Part shown: in pieces, positions 1-10,536 of the stretch | Position numbering within the stretch: position 1 is the first letter of the stretch | Layout of the letters: every line of letters starts with the position of its first letter | DNA from: Enhydrobacter sp. | GTDB taxonomy: Bacteria > Pseudomonadota > Alphaproteobacteria > Reyranellales > Reyranellaceae | DNA length: 64,000 bases | NCBI RefSeq assembly: GCF_030246845.1 | Contig: NZ_CP126889.1 | Coordinates: 3,901,001 to 3,965,000 of the forward strand | Reading direction: 5' to 3' | The notes under the pieces: model-generated | What the model saw: only the letters and a program-made list of their open reading frames with translations | What the model was told of the DNA's origin: nothing | The model's database searches: none | Translations under genes and position numbers: made by a program

Positions 1-356
1 GGTTCGACAGTTCATGAGACGCCATCGTTCTGTCGCCATCATCCAAACCCGCACAGCGTTCCATCAGTCGATGGGCGCTCGCCCTTGCGCGCAGGCGCCG
101 ATCCTGCACCTCGTCAGCGCGTCGTCCTCGCCGCTGGCGCGGCGATGGCCGCCGCCTGCGCCGCTCCAAACCCGCCTTCCACCGCGTCACCGTCCCCGCC
201 TGCTGTCGCATTCGTCTGCCACTATCGCGGCGGCCTCGACACAATACCCATAGCTCGTGGGTTCCCAGCGGTTCAGTTCAATCCGGCTTCAATGAGGTCG
301 CGACCTGCTGTGACCCAACCATCGGCCTGCGCGACCTCACAGAAGCCTCTAGATTC
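1..356 (+). mobile_element. Right end of an IS91-type element (cut by window edge)
   Basis: These 356 bases match 9952-10307 base for base as far as I compared. The match starts inside the last codons of the IS91-type transposase (stop at 15-17) and ends where both copies read agattc and then diverge. The rest of this copy must lie upstream of the window. Both copies face the same way, so 357-7792 is bracketed by direct repeats. Confidence 0.85.
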
Positions 357-1160
357 CCCGGAGAGCTCGAATGTGATTCAAGCTTGCGATGGATCATCTT
401 TTACTGACCGACGCCCAATGGGCGAAGAGGAAACCGCACTGCCTGGGCAAGCTTTCGGACCCCGGGCGCAGCGGGAGTGACAACCGCCGCTTCATCGAGG
501 CGGTGCTGTGGATCGTGCGGACCGGCAGCCCGTGGCGGGATCTGCCGGCCTTCTTCGGCAAGTGGAACACGGTCTTCAAGCGCTACCGCGACTGGACCAA
601 AGCCGATGTCTTCAAGCGGCTTTTCGAGGCCTGCTCCGACGCGCCGGACATGGAGTACGCCATGGTCGACGCCACCATCGTCAAGGTCCATCGCCACGGA
701 CAGGGCGCAAAAGGGGGACTCAGAGCCAGGCCATAGGCCGCTCCAAGGGCGGCATGACCACCAAGATCCTGGCGCTGACCGATGCGCTGGGCAATCTCGT
801 GCGCTTCGTCCTGCTGCCCGGCCAGCGCTTCGACACCATCGGCGTGCCGCCGCTGATCGACAGGCTGGCGTTCGGCGGCCTGATCGCCGATATGGCCTTC
901 GACAGCAATGCCATCATCGCCGACCTCGACCAGCGCGGCGCCAAGGTCGTGATTGCCCAGCACCCACGGCGCACTTCCTCTCTGCCCATCGGCCCCGAAC
1001 TCTACAAATGGCGACACCTGATCGAAAACTTCTTCAGCAAGCTCAAGGAGTTCAAACGCATCGCCATGCGCGCCGACAAAACCGACCAAAGCTTCGCCGC
1101 AGCCATCTACCTCGCCGCCGCCGTGATAAACTCACGATGATTCTCAACAGGCCCTAGTCT
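357..1160 (+). mobile_element. IS5-family insertion sequence, approximate limits
   Basis: The element surrounds a two-frame DDE transposase. It abuts the end of the IS91 repeat at 356 directly, so it either inserted at that end or marks where that element stops. I could not define clean terminal inverted repeats, so both limits are estimates: the left is set by the end of the IS91 repeat, the right by the sequence shortly after the transposase stop. Confidence 0.6.
389..1140 (+). CDS. IS5-family transposase in two overlapping frames
   Basis: The first frame (389-736) carries the N-terminal DUF4096-like part and the first catalytic Asp (VDATIVKVHR). The second frame continues from about 715 to 1140 with the second Asp (ADMAFDSN) and the Glu region (ENFFSKLKEFKRIAMRADK). 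The change is -1 and falls near CGCAAAAGGGGG (about 705-717), a slippery run of the kind used by IS5/IS427-group elements to make one fused transposase. It could be programmed frameshifting, which would leave the element active, or an inactivating mutation; sequence alone does not decide. Start is the ATG at 389. Confidence 0.75.
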
Positions 1161-1406
1161 AGGCGCTCCCCACAAGTCCTCGCCTTTCCCCATCATCGCC
1201 AGTGGCGCATTTCGGCGAGCTTAAGCTGGCAGATTTCCGGTCTATCTGTAAGGCAACCATAAGGACCGTCACTTGCCCGACACACGTCAAGGCACTCCTC
1301 GACGGACCTCGACGGCGGGATACGGCGGTCCGATCGAGAACTTTGGCGAACTTCCTTGCGCGGGCGACAAGCGCGCACCGACAAGCGAAGTACGAGCCGT
1401 TCCCCT

Positions 1407-1805
1407 TCACTCGCAGATAGCTGGGTTCGGGGTCGCCTGCTTGAGATAGGCGATCAGGTCGGCGCGCTCCTGCGGATCCTTGACGCCGGCATAGCCCATC
1501 TTGGTGCCAGGGACCGCCTTCATCGGATTCTCCAGGAAATGGTCGAGCGTCTTCTTGTTCCAGATCACGCCGTAGTTCTTCATAGCCTTGGAGTAGGAGT
1601 AGTCTTTCAGCGAGCCGGCCTTGCGGCCGAATAGGCCGCACTGGCGCGGTCCGACGCGGTTGTGCTCCAGCGAATGGCAGGCGAGGCAGCGGTGATAGAC
1701 CTCCTCGCCGCGCTTGGGATCGCCGGTCGCGGCGACGGCGGCCCGCTCGATAGGCAGTCCGGCGATGAGGAACGCAAGAAGGCTGGCCGCAACGAAAGCT
1801 CTCAT
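1407..1805 (-). CDS. Class I c-type cytochrome, exported
   Basis: 132 residues. An N-terminal signal peptide (MRAFVAASLLAFLIAG...) is followed by the haem motif CLACH and a distal Met in KMGYAG, the layout of small mitochondrial-type cytochromes c. It should act as a soluble electron carrier in the periplasm. It lies 22 bases downstream of the ferritin-like gene on the same strand, so the two are probably co-transcribed, suggesting a joint role in iron or peroxide redox chemistry (inference). The upstream extension of this frame lies inside the ferritin gene and lacks a signal peptide, so I chose the ATG at 1805. Confidence 0.85.
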   Translation of the reverse strand: MRAFVAASLLAFLIAGLPIERAAVAATGDPKRGEEVYHRCLACHSLEHNRVGPRQCGLFGRKAGSLKDYSYSKAMKNYGVIWNKKTLDHFLENPMKAVPGTKMGYAGVKDPQERADLIAYLKQATPNPAICE

Positions 1806-1827
1806 GGACGGCGATCCCGGACTGGAA

Positions 1828-2415
1828 TCAGGAGACGAAGGCGTCGGGCACGGGATTCTGGCCCAGCGCCTGGCGCAGCACGGCCCAGTGCATCGCCTCG
1901 TCGCCCAGGATCGAGGCGGCGGCCTTGGCCAGCTCGCGATCGGTGAGGATCGGAACGGCGCCGAGATAGGCGCTGACCGCACCCTTTTCGAGCGTCGCGG
2001 CAAAGCCCAGCACGTCGGCCTCGGTCTTGAGCTTGTCCTTGGGGAAGCCGTAGTCCTTGAGCGGTGTCGCCGGCTTGCCGCCCAGCTTCTGCACCGCCTT
2101 GGCGAGCGCCGCAGCGTGTTGCTTGTGATGGCCCTGGAATTGGACCGCCAGCGCCAGCACGGGCTTCTGCAGGAGGCCGGAGTCGGCGCCGAGCTGGTAG
2201 GCGGCGATCGCCTGCTGCTCGGCGCCGAGCGCCGAGTTCAGGATCGTGACGTCGTTGTTGGCGGTCTGCGCCGAAGCGGTGCCGATGAGGGCCAGCTTCT
2301 CGTTGCCGGCCAGCAGGGCGATGGCGGTCGCCGACAAGCTGAGCTTGCCGAACCCGGAAAAGAAACCTCTGCGACTGGCCGGAGCCAGCTCGGTATGTTG
2401 ATTGACGACAGGCAT
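1828..2415 (-). CDS. Ferritin-like domain protein with Tat-type signal
   Basis: 195 residues. The N-terminus has a twin-arginine-like motif (SRRGFFSGFG), a hydrophobic stretch and an AxA cleavage region (TASAQ), so export is expected. The mature part is a four-helix ferritin-like fold with metal-ligand candidates in GAEQQAIAAY, QGHHKQHA, LEKGAVSAY and GDEAMHWAVL. The ATG at 2415 has a good ribosome site (GAGGAGAGCAGT). An in-frame extension to 2697 looks non-coding. It heads a two-gene unit with the downstream cytochrome c. Family members are often annotated only as DUF4439-type or stress proteins; the substrate is unknown. Confidence 0.8.
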   Translation of the reverse strand: MPVVNQHTELAPASRRGFFSGFGKLSLSATAIALLAGNEKLALIGTASAQTANNDVTILNSALGAEQQAIAAYQLGADSGLLQKPVLALAVQFQGHHKQHAAALAKAVQKLGGKPATPLKDYGFPKDKLKTEADVLGFAATLEKGAVSAYLGAVPILTDRELAKAAASILGDEAMHWAVLRQALGQNPVPDAFVS

Positions 2416-2837
2416 ACTGCTCTCCTCGAGCTTGGGCAAATGATGACGCGTCTCTTCTCGCATGGGTTCATATTGGAGGAAGGGATGCAGCGCGATAGGC
2501 TCGGAAACTACCGAGGTCGGGTGACCTGCCCCCCGTTTCTTATCGGTCAGCAGGTTGAGCCTGTTCCGCTTCTGCCCTCTCAGTTGGCGGTGTAATTGGA
2601 CGGGGCGCGAAGCCCCGGTCGCGCAGCGTCCCGTCCCGTTACTCTTCGGGTCTGCGCGTAGCGCATACCGCCGGAGGCAACCTGTCCAACCGATCATCCT
2701 TCGCTATCGACCAGCGAATAGACCAGGCCACGCTTCGTGGGCCGAGAAAACTACCTGAGGAGTCTAGGTATTTTCCGAGCCTGTCCGCGCAATTTGTTCA
2801 CCAATATCTTCTCGAGCCTATTGGCAGGAGGACCCAG
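2416..2837. other. Intergenic region upstream of ferritin-like gene
   Basis: No convincing gene. It contains one copy of the recurrent motif TCGGAAACTAC (2501-2511) and otherwise only short open frames on both strands without ribosome sites. Confidence 0.5.
2501..2520 (+). promoter_or_regulatory. Recurrent motif TCGGAAACTACnGAGrTC, copy 1
   Basis: An exact 11-base core TCGGAAACTAC followed by CGAGGTCGG. The same core with a similar tail occurs at 12529-12549 and 14230-14249 on the minus strand, always between genes. The function is unknown; a shared regulator site or promoter element is possible. Confidence 0.35.
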
Positions 2838-3081
2838 GTGAAGGGTTGGATTATAGTGGCGCGCCGAGTACGGTATCAGGGGCCTCCGATCCATCCCCCG
2901 CTCGTGGCATTCCAAATCGCCCTTCTGGTGGGGCGCGCTCGCGGCACTACCTCGTCTCGTATGGATCATTCTCTCGGCGATCGTAGTTGCTCTCTTCCTC
3001 GCCAGCGGATGGCTAGGACGAGAGCTCGTCTTCCGACACCGCGTTGGCATCATGAACAACACCGGTGAGCTGAACGATTGA
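2838..3081 (+). pseudogene. DUF2231 membrane protein, internally deleted and frameshifted
   Basis: A strong ribosome site (AGGAGG at 2826-2831) sits 6 bases before a GTG at 2838. The opening frame reads IHPPLVAFQIALL, the typical start of DUF2231 membrane proteins. From about 2908 the signal moves to another frame, which reads a hydrophobic helix, then GWLGRELVFRHRVGI, the typical DUF2231 end, and stops at 3081. About 80 codons remain of a family usually near 130-150, so the middle has been lost along with the frame. The relic is non-functional as written. Upstream and downstream genes are stress-related. Confidence 0.65.
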
Positions 3082-3144
3082 TCGGCGATGACACGTAGGG
3101 CTTCGGTTGCGCGATATCTTTTTCCGGGTTGAAGGTGGGTTGAA

Positions 3145-3711
3145 ATGTCAGAAGCGCAGAAGAGGCGCATGGTTCGCGAAGCCGTCGGCATCTTCAAAGA
3201 CGCCGATACTCTCCAGGCTGCTATCGACGAACTGCTCCAGTCGGGCTTCCATCGCGCCGAGTTAAGCCTTCTCGCCAGCGAACAGGCGGTTGAGGAGAAA
3301 CTCGGCCACCGGTATCGAAAAGTCAGCTCGCTTGCAGATGATCGGACGATCCCTCGAGCGGCTTACGTCTCACCCGAAGCTATCGGAGGAGCAGAAGGCG
3401 CGCTTATTGGTGTACTCAGCTATGTGGGTGCAGTGGCGGCGGCGGGAGCCATTGTCGCGTCCGGCGGCACGCTTACTGCCATTATCGTAGGTGCGGCGCT
3501 GACGGGGGGCGCCGGAGGTCTTATCGGCTCGGTTCTCGCCAAGTGGGTCGGCGAAGACCATGCCCATCATTTGCAGCAGCACCTGGATCATGGCGGCCTA
3601 CTGTTGTGGGTACACGCAAGGACCCAGGCAAACGAAGAGCGTGCCATTAGCATCCTCAAAAAGCATTCCGGTGAACAGGTTCACATCCATGCACTTCCGG
3701 AAGCGGTATAG
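3145..3711 (+). CDS. General stress protein (GSP17M/DUF1269-like), glycine-zipper membrane hairpin
   Basis: 188 residues. The N-terminal part (about 10-50) resembles the alpha-beta unit of general-stress 17M domains (REAVGIFKDADTLQAAIDELLQSGF). Residues about 75-135 are very rich in Gly and Ala and form a probable two-helix membrane hairpin, and the C-terminal part repeats a compact domain ending VHIHALP. These proteins are usually stress-induced; the biochemical role is unknown. It lies alone between the DUF2231 relic and acnA. Start ATG at 3145 follows AAGGTGG. Confidence 0.7.
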   Translation: MSEAQKRRMVREAVGIFKDADTLQAAIDELLQSGFHRAELSLLASEQAVEEKLGHRYRKVSSLADDRTIPRAAYVSPEAIGGAEGALIGVLSYVGAVAAAGAIVASGGTLTAIIVGAALTGGAGGLIGSVLAKWVGEDHAHHLQQHLDHGGLLLWVHARTQANEERAISILKKHSGEQVHIHALPEAV

Positions 3712-3894
3712 GCAAACAGAGATCGTCGGATCTTCGTGAGTGAATACCCCTAGGACCGTTGAGTGAAACGTCAACCGGGGACAGGCATTTCGACAGGAGA
3801 TGCTGGTTATCGCTTTCGTGAACGGCACACGAGTGGGTGACGATGAACATGCGCCCTACACGACGCGTAACATGCCCCTGACGAGGAGTCTCAC

Positions 3895-6762
<2,868 letters not shown>

Positions 6763-6775
6763 TACTGAGGAACCG

Positions 6776-7540
6776 ATGGTGATGTTGCGGAAACTAACGG
6801 CAAACCCTGTCAAGGATCACCCCTTCGTCATCAAGTTGAACCGCTCGATACCACTCGATGACGACGATCTCGCGGCGCTGGCCCACCTGCTGGGGCGCAA
6901 GATCGTCGTGAAGAAGGCGAAAGACATTATCGTCGAAGGTTACGGGTACAAAGCGTTACATATTGTCGAGCGTGGATTTGCTATCCGATACAAGCTCTTG
7001 CACAATGGCAAGCGTCAGATCGTGAATATCATTCTGCCGGGCGACATCATCGGTTTTCCAGCATGCTTCTATGAATACGCGGTCTTTTCGGTCACAGCTG
7101 TCGACAAAATGGATCTGCATTACGTTCCGCTCGACGCGTTTACCGATGTCTGTTTGAAGAGAGCGAACATAGCAACGGCGCTCCTTTGGTTCGCTGCACG
7201 GGAAGCAGCGATTTACGCCGAACATATCACCGATACCGGACGCCGAGAGCCACTCATGAGGCTCGCGCACTTTCTGCTGGAGATGCTGACCCGCCTTCAG
7301 GCCGTCGGATATGCTTCTGAGAACTCTTTTGAAATGCCGCTTTCGCAGGAAGGTATCGGCGATGTCGTGGGGCTGAGCGCCCCGCATGTCAATCGCATGC
7401 TTGCCGAACTTAAGAGCGAAGGATTGATCGCCATGAACAGGCACGAGGTAAAGATTCTGGACAGGGCTGCGCTACAGATCCTTGGAGAGTTCCACCCTGC
7501 CTACCTTGTACGGAGCCCAATTCGCGATCGGCTGCGTTGA
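6776..7540 (+). CDS. Crp/Fnr-family transcriptional regulator
   Basis: 254 residues. The N-terminal cyclic-nucleotide-binding-like barrel (about 30-150) contains GYGYKALHIVERGFAIRYK and LPGDIIGF. A long helix leads to a C-terminal winged helix with recognition motif LSQEGIGDVVGLSAPHVNRML (about 200-235). It has no FNR-type Cys cluster, so it is probably not an oxygen-sensing FNR. It follows acnA closely and may regulate it or the neighbouring stress genes (inference). The ATG at 6776 has TGAGG just upstream; a second in-frame ATG two codons later is possible. Confidence 0.85.
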   Translation: MVMLRKLTANPVKDHPFVIKLNRSIPLDDDDLAALAHLLGRKIVVKKAKDIIVEGYGYKALHIVERGFAIRYKLLHNGKRQIVNIILPGDIIGFPACFYEYAVFSVTAVDKMDLHYVPLDAFTDVCLKRANIATALLWFAAREAAIYAEHITDTGRREPLMRLAHFLLEMLTRLQAVGYASENSFEMPLSQEGIGDVVGLSAPHVNRMLAELKSEGLIAMNRHEVKILDRAALQILGEFHPAYLVRSPIRDRLR

Positions 7541-7792
7541 CGGCCTCTCAGGTGTAGAGGAGGCCGACCCAGTTGGTCCCGCAGTCCGCGAGCCACTATG
7601 AGAACCTGTCGAGCGGCGCTACGACGACGTCCAAACTTTGCTATAGCAATCGTGTTCGGACGATAGAGTAGATGACTACTGGTGGACCAGGCTCGCTCGG
7701 CTTTTCATCAGCGTCAAGTCGCGCCTGCGCTTGACGAAAGCGGCCGATGGTTGCTTCCCGAAGCATCGCACAGAGTGATACTGTTATGACTT

Positions 7793-7811
7793 GATTGAAC
7801 TAAACCGCTGG
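7793..7811 (+). repeat. Left terminal inverted repeat of IS91-like element
   Basis: Matches the reverse complement of 10216-10234 at 18 of 19 bases (mismatch at 7802). Classical IS91 elements lack such paired termini. Confidence 0.6.
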
Positions 7812-7904
7812 CGCGGTGTTTGGGGTTCTGTATTGGCGTGAGAGCGCTCCTGTCTGAAGGATTGCGGGTTGTCGAAGCCCACCCTTGCAGACAGGAGAAC
7901 CCCG

Positions 7905-8765
7905 ATGGCCGAGTTGAGCCCTCTTCGCCGCCGCATGACCGAGGATATGACGGTCCGCAATCTGTCGCCGGCGACGCAACGATCGTACCTCCATGCGGTG
8001 GCGAAGTTCAGCCAGTATTTTGGTTGCTCGCCGGATCGATTGGATATCGAAGATGTGCGCACCTATCAGGTGCAGCTGGTTGCCCGCGGCATCTCCTGGC
8101 CGGCACTCAATCAGATCGTCTGTGCGCTGCGCTTCTTCTACGGCGTGACGCTGGGGCGGAGCGAACTGCCGGAGCGCATCCCGTATGCGCGCGAGCCTCG
8201 CAAGCTGCCGTTGGTGCTGAGTGCGGACGAGGTTGTCCGCTTTCTTGAAGCGGTGCCTGGCTTGAAGAGCCGCACGGCGCTGACCACGGCGTATGCCGCC
8301 GGGCTGCGGGCCTCGGAGGCGGTGCGGCTGAAGGTCAGCGATATCGACAGCAGCCGGATGATGATCCGGATCGAAGAGGGCAAGGGTGCCAAGGACCGCT
8401 ATGCCATGCTGTCGCCGCAGCTGCTGACGATCTTGCGAGGTTACTGGCGCCTGGTGCAGCCGCCCCATTGGCTGTTCCCTGGCCGTGATGAGAACCGGCC
8501 GATCGATCCGCAAGTCCTGCATGCCGCCTGCCGTTCAGCCTGCAAGGCAGCGGGCTTGGCCAAGCGGGTGACGGTGCACACGCTGCGCCACAGCTTTGCG
8601 ACTCACCTGCTGGAGGCTGGCACCGACATCCGCATCATCCAGGTCCTGCTCGGCCACAGCAACCTGTCGACGACCGCTCGCTACACCCGAGTGGCTTCCA
8701 CGACGATACGCAACACGGCCAGCCCGCTCGACCGGCTGCGCCTGGACGTGGTGCCGCCCGGCTGA
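7905..8765 (+). CDS. Tyrosine recombinase (phage integrase family) of the IS91-like element
   Basis: 286 residues. A SAM-like N-terminal domain (about 5-90) precedes a catalytic domain with the expected residues: Arg in YAAGLRASEAVRL, then HTLRHSFATHLL, HSNLSTTARYTRV with the nucleophilic Tyr. It should cut and rejoin DNA, probably helping the element to integrate or resolve. I chose the ATG at 7905 because AGGAG lies 7 bases upstream; an earlier in-frame start 12 codons up has no such site. The transposase gene begins 12 bases after its stop. Confidence 0.88.
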   Translation: MAELSPLRRRMTEDMTVRNLSPATQRSYLHAVAKFSQYFGCSPDRLDIEDVRTYQVQLVARGISWPALNQIVCALRFFYGVTLGRSELPERIPYAREPRKLPLVLSADEVVRFLEAVPGLKSRTALTTAYAAGLRASEAVRLKVSDIDSSRMMIRIEEGKGAKDRYAMLSPQLLTILRGYWRLVQPPHWLFPGRDENRPIDPQVLHAACRSACKAAGLAKRVTVHTLRHSFATHLLEAGTDIRIIQVLLGHSNLSTTARYTRVASTTIRNTASPLDRLRLDVVPPG

Positions 8766-8777
8766 CGGGCACACCTC

Positions 8778-9968
8778 GTGGCACCTGGGCTGGAGGTGGC
8801 GGAGATCTTCCGCCGCCACGGCGAAGCCTATCGTCGAGCCTATGCCGGTCACCTCGGACTGACCGAGCGACGCGTCATGAGCGCCATCGAGCTCTGCCGG
8901 ACGGCGGCACTTGGCGGTCATGTCGAGCATTGTGCGGACTGTGGGCTGGTCCGCATCGCCTACAACTCGTGCCGCAACCGGCACTGTCCCAAGTGCCAGG
9001 GCCTGGCCCGTGCCGCGTGGCTGGCGGAGCGGCAAGCCGAGTTGCTGCCGGTGCCGTACTTCCACGTCGTGTTCACCCTGCCGGCTGCGGCGGCCGAGAT
9101 CGCCTTCCAGAACAAGGCGACCGTCTATGCCATCCTGTTCCGGGCGGCTGCCGAGACGCTGTGCACGATCGCCGCCAATCCACGCCACCTGGGTGCCGAG
9201 ATCGGCGTGGTCGCGGTTCTGCATACCTGGGGTCAGAACCTGCAGCATCACCCCCATGTCCACTGCGTCGTTCCCGCCGGCGGGCTGTCGCCCGATGGCA
9301 CGCGTTGGGTTGCCTGCCGGCCGGGCTTCTTCCTGCCCGTGCGCGTGCTCTCGCGGTTCTTCCGGCGGCTGTTCCTGGAGAAGCTTCGCACGGCATTCGA
9401 CGCCGGTGACCTCGGCTTCTACGGTGATCTCGCCGGCCTGGCCGATCAGGCCGGCTTCGAGCGGCGTCTCGACGAGCTGCGCCAGCTCGAGTGGGTCGTC
9501 TATGCCAAGCCACCCTTCGGCCACCCCGACCAGGTCCTCGCCTATCTCGGCCGCTACACCCATCGCGTGGCCATTGCCAACAGTCGGCTTGTCAGCCTCG
9601 AGCAGGGACAGGTCAGCTTCCGCTGGCGGGATTACCGACGCCACGGCAAGGCCAAGATGATGACCCTTGCCGCCAGCGAGTTCATCCGCCGCTTCCTCTT
9701 GCATACCCTGCCAGACGGCTTCCACCGCATCCGCCATTATGGCTTCCTGGCCAATGGCCATCGCCGCGCCAAGCTCGTTCACTGCCGACAGCTTCTCGCC
9801 GCCCCAACTCCTGAGTCTCCTACGCCAGCCGACTACCGCGAGCGCTATCGACAGCTCACTGGTCGTTCTCTCGACCTCTGCCCATGCTGTGGTGGCACCA
9901 TGGTGCTGCTCGGGCCGCTGCCGCGCCCTGCTCGACAACGCTTGCTCAGCTGGTTCGACAGTTCATGA
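8778..9968 (+). CDS. IS91-family HUH transposase with zinc-binding N-terminus
   Basis: 396 residues. The N-terminal zinc-binding region (about 52-78) has CxxC pairs HCADCGL and CRNRHCPKCQ. The HUH motif HPHVH spans His158-His162, and Tyr256 and Tyr260 lie in YLGRYTHR, the nicking tyrosines of IS91 rolling-circle transposases. Another CxxC pair (LCPCCGG) is near the C-terminus. The frame starts at GTG 8778 just after the recombinase. It ends in WFDSS, the codons with which this window also opens, showing a second copy just upstream. Confidence 0.9.
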   Translation: MAPGLEVAEIFRRHGEAYRRAYAGHLGLTERRVMSAIELCRTAALGGHVEHCADCGLVRIAYNSCRNRHCPKCQGLARAAWLAERQAELLPVPYFHVVFTLPAAAAEIAFQNKATVYAILFRAAAETLCTIAANPRHLGAEIGVVAVLHTWGQNLQHHPHVHCVVPAGGLSPDGTRWVACRPGFFLPVRVLSRFFRRLFLEKLRTAFDAGDLGFYGDLAGLADQAGFERRLDELRQLEWVVYAKPPFGHPDQVLAYLGRYTHRVAIANSRLVSLEQGQVSFRWRDYRRHGKAKMMTLAASEFIRRFLLHTLPDGFHRIRHYGFLANGHRRAKLVHCRQLLAAPTPESPTPADYRERYRQLTGRSLDLCPCCGGTMVLLGPLPRPARQRLLSWFDSS

Positions 9969-10215
9969 GACGCCATCGTTCTGTCGCCATCATCCAAACC
10001 CGCACAGCGTTCCATCAGTCGATGGGCGCTCGCCCTTGCGCGCAGGCGCCGATCCTGCACCTCGTCAGCGCGTCGTCCTCGCCGCTGGCGCGGCGATGGC
10101 CGCCGCCTGCGCCGCTCCAAACCCGCCTTCCACCGCGTCACCGTCCCCGCCTGCTGTCGCATTCGTCTGCCACTATCGCGGCGGCCTCGACACAATACCC
10201 ATAGCTCGTGGGTTC

Positions 10216-10234
10216 CCAGCGGTTCAGTTCAATC
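10216..10234 (-). repeat. Right terminal inverted repeat of IS91-like element
   Basis: Partner of 7793-7811, 18 of 19 bases. The same sequence occurs in the other copy at 265-283. Confidence 0.6.
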
Positions 10235-10536
10235 CGGCTTCAATGAGGTCGCGACCTGCTGTGACCCAACCATCGGCCTGCGCGACCTCACAGAAGCCTC
10301 TAGATTCTACTAGCCAATCAGTCAAGATTCTATGGTGGGTCTCCTTCCTGGAGAAGGAACCTCACACAGGCAAGAATTCGATTAAGGCATCGCCAAGATA
10401 CGTTACTCTTAGATCACTATCCAATCTCGATTCGCGTTCAACCAATATTGCACTCGGATCGTTCGCCGCAGGCATAAATAATAAATCGTTATTGCTTCTT
10501 TCCCTTCATGCAAACAAGGCAACGAAAGGGGCAATC

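Larger units (their letters stand above)
7793..10307 (+). mobile_element. IS91-like element with tyrosine recombinase and HUH transposase
   Basis: Contains a tyrosine recombinase gene and an HUH transposase gene in one direction, the arrangement of integrase-carrying IS91 relatives. The left limit is placed at a 19-base inverted repeat (7793-7811) matching 10216-10234 at 18 of 19 positions. The right limit is set at 10307, where identity with the copy at 1-356 ends. If the inverted repeats are the true ends, 73 further bases are shared by both copies. A GAAC, the tetranucleotide known as an IS91 target, lies at 7797-7800. Confidence 0.75.

Noticed and set aside
1714..2595. 293-codon plus-strand frame across the ferritin and cytochrome genes
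   Set aside because: Antisense to two well-supported exported proteins; no family features or ribosome site.
3758..3775. GTTGA-N8-TCAAC inverted repeat upstream of acnA
   Set aside because: Five-base arms are too short to separate from chance.
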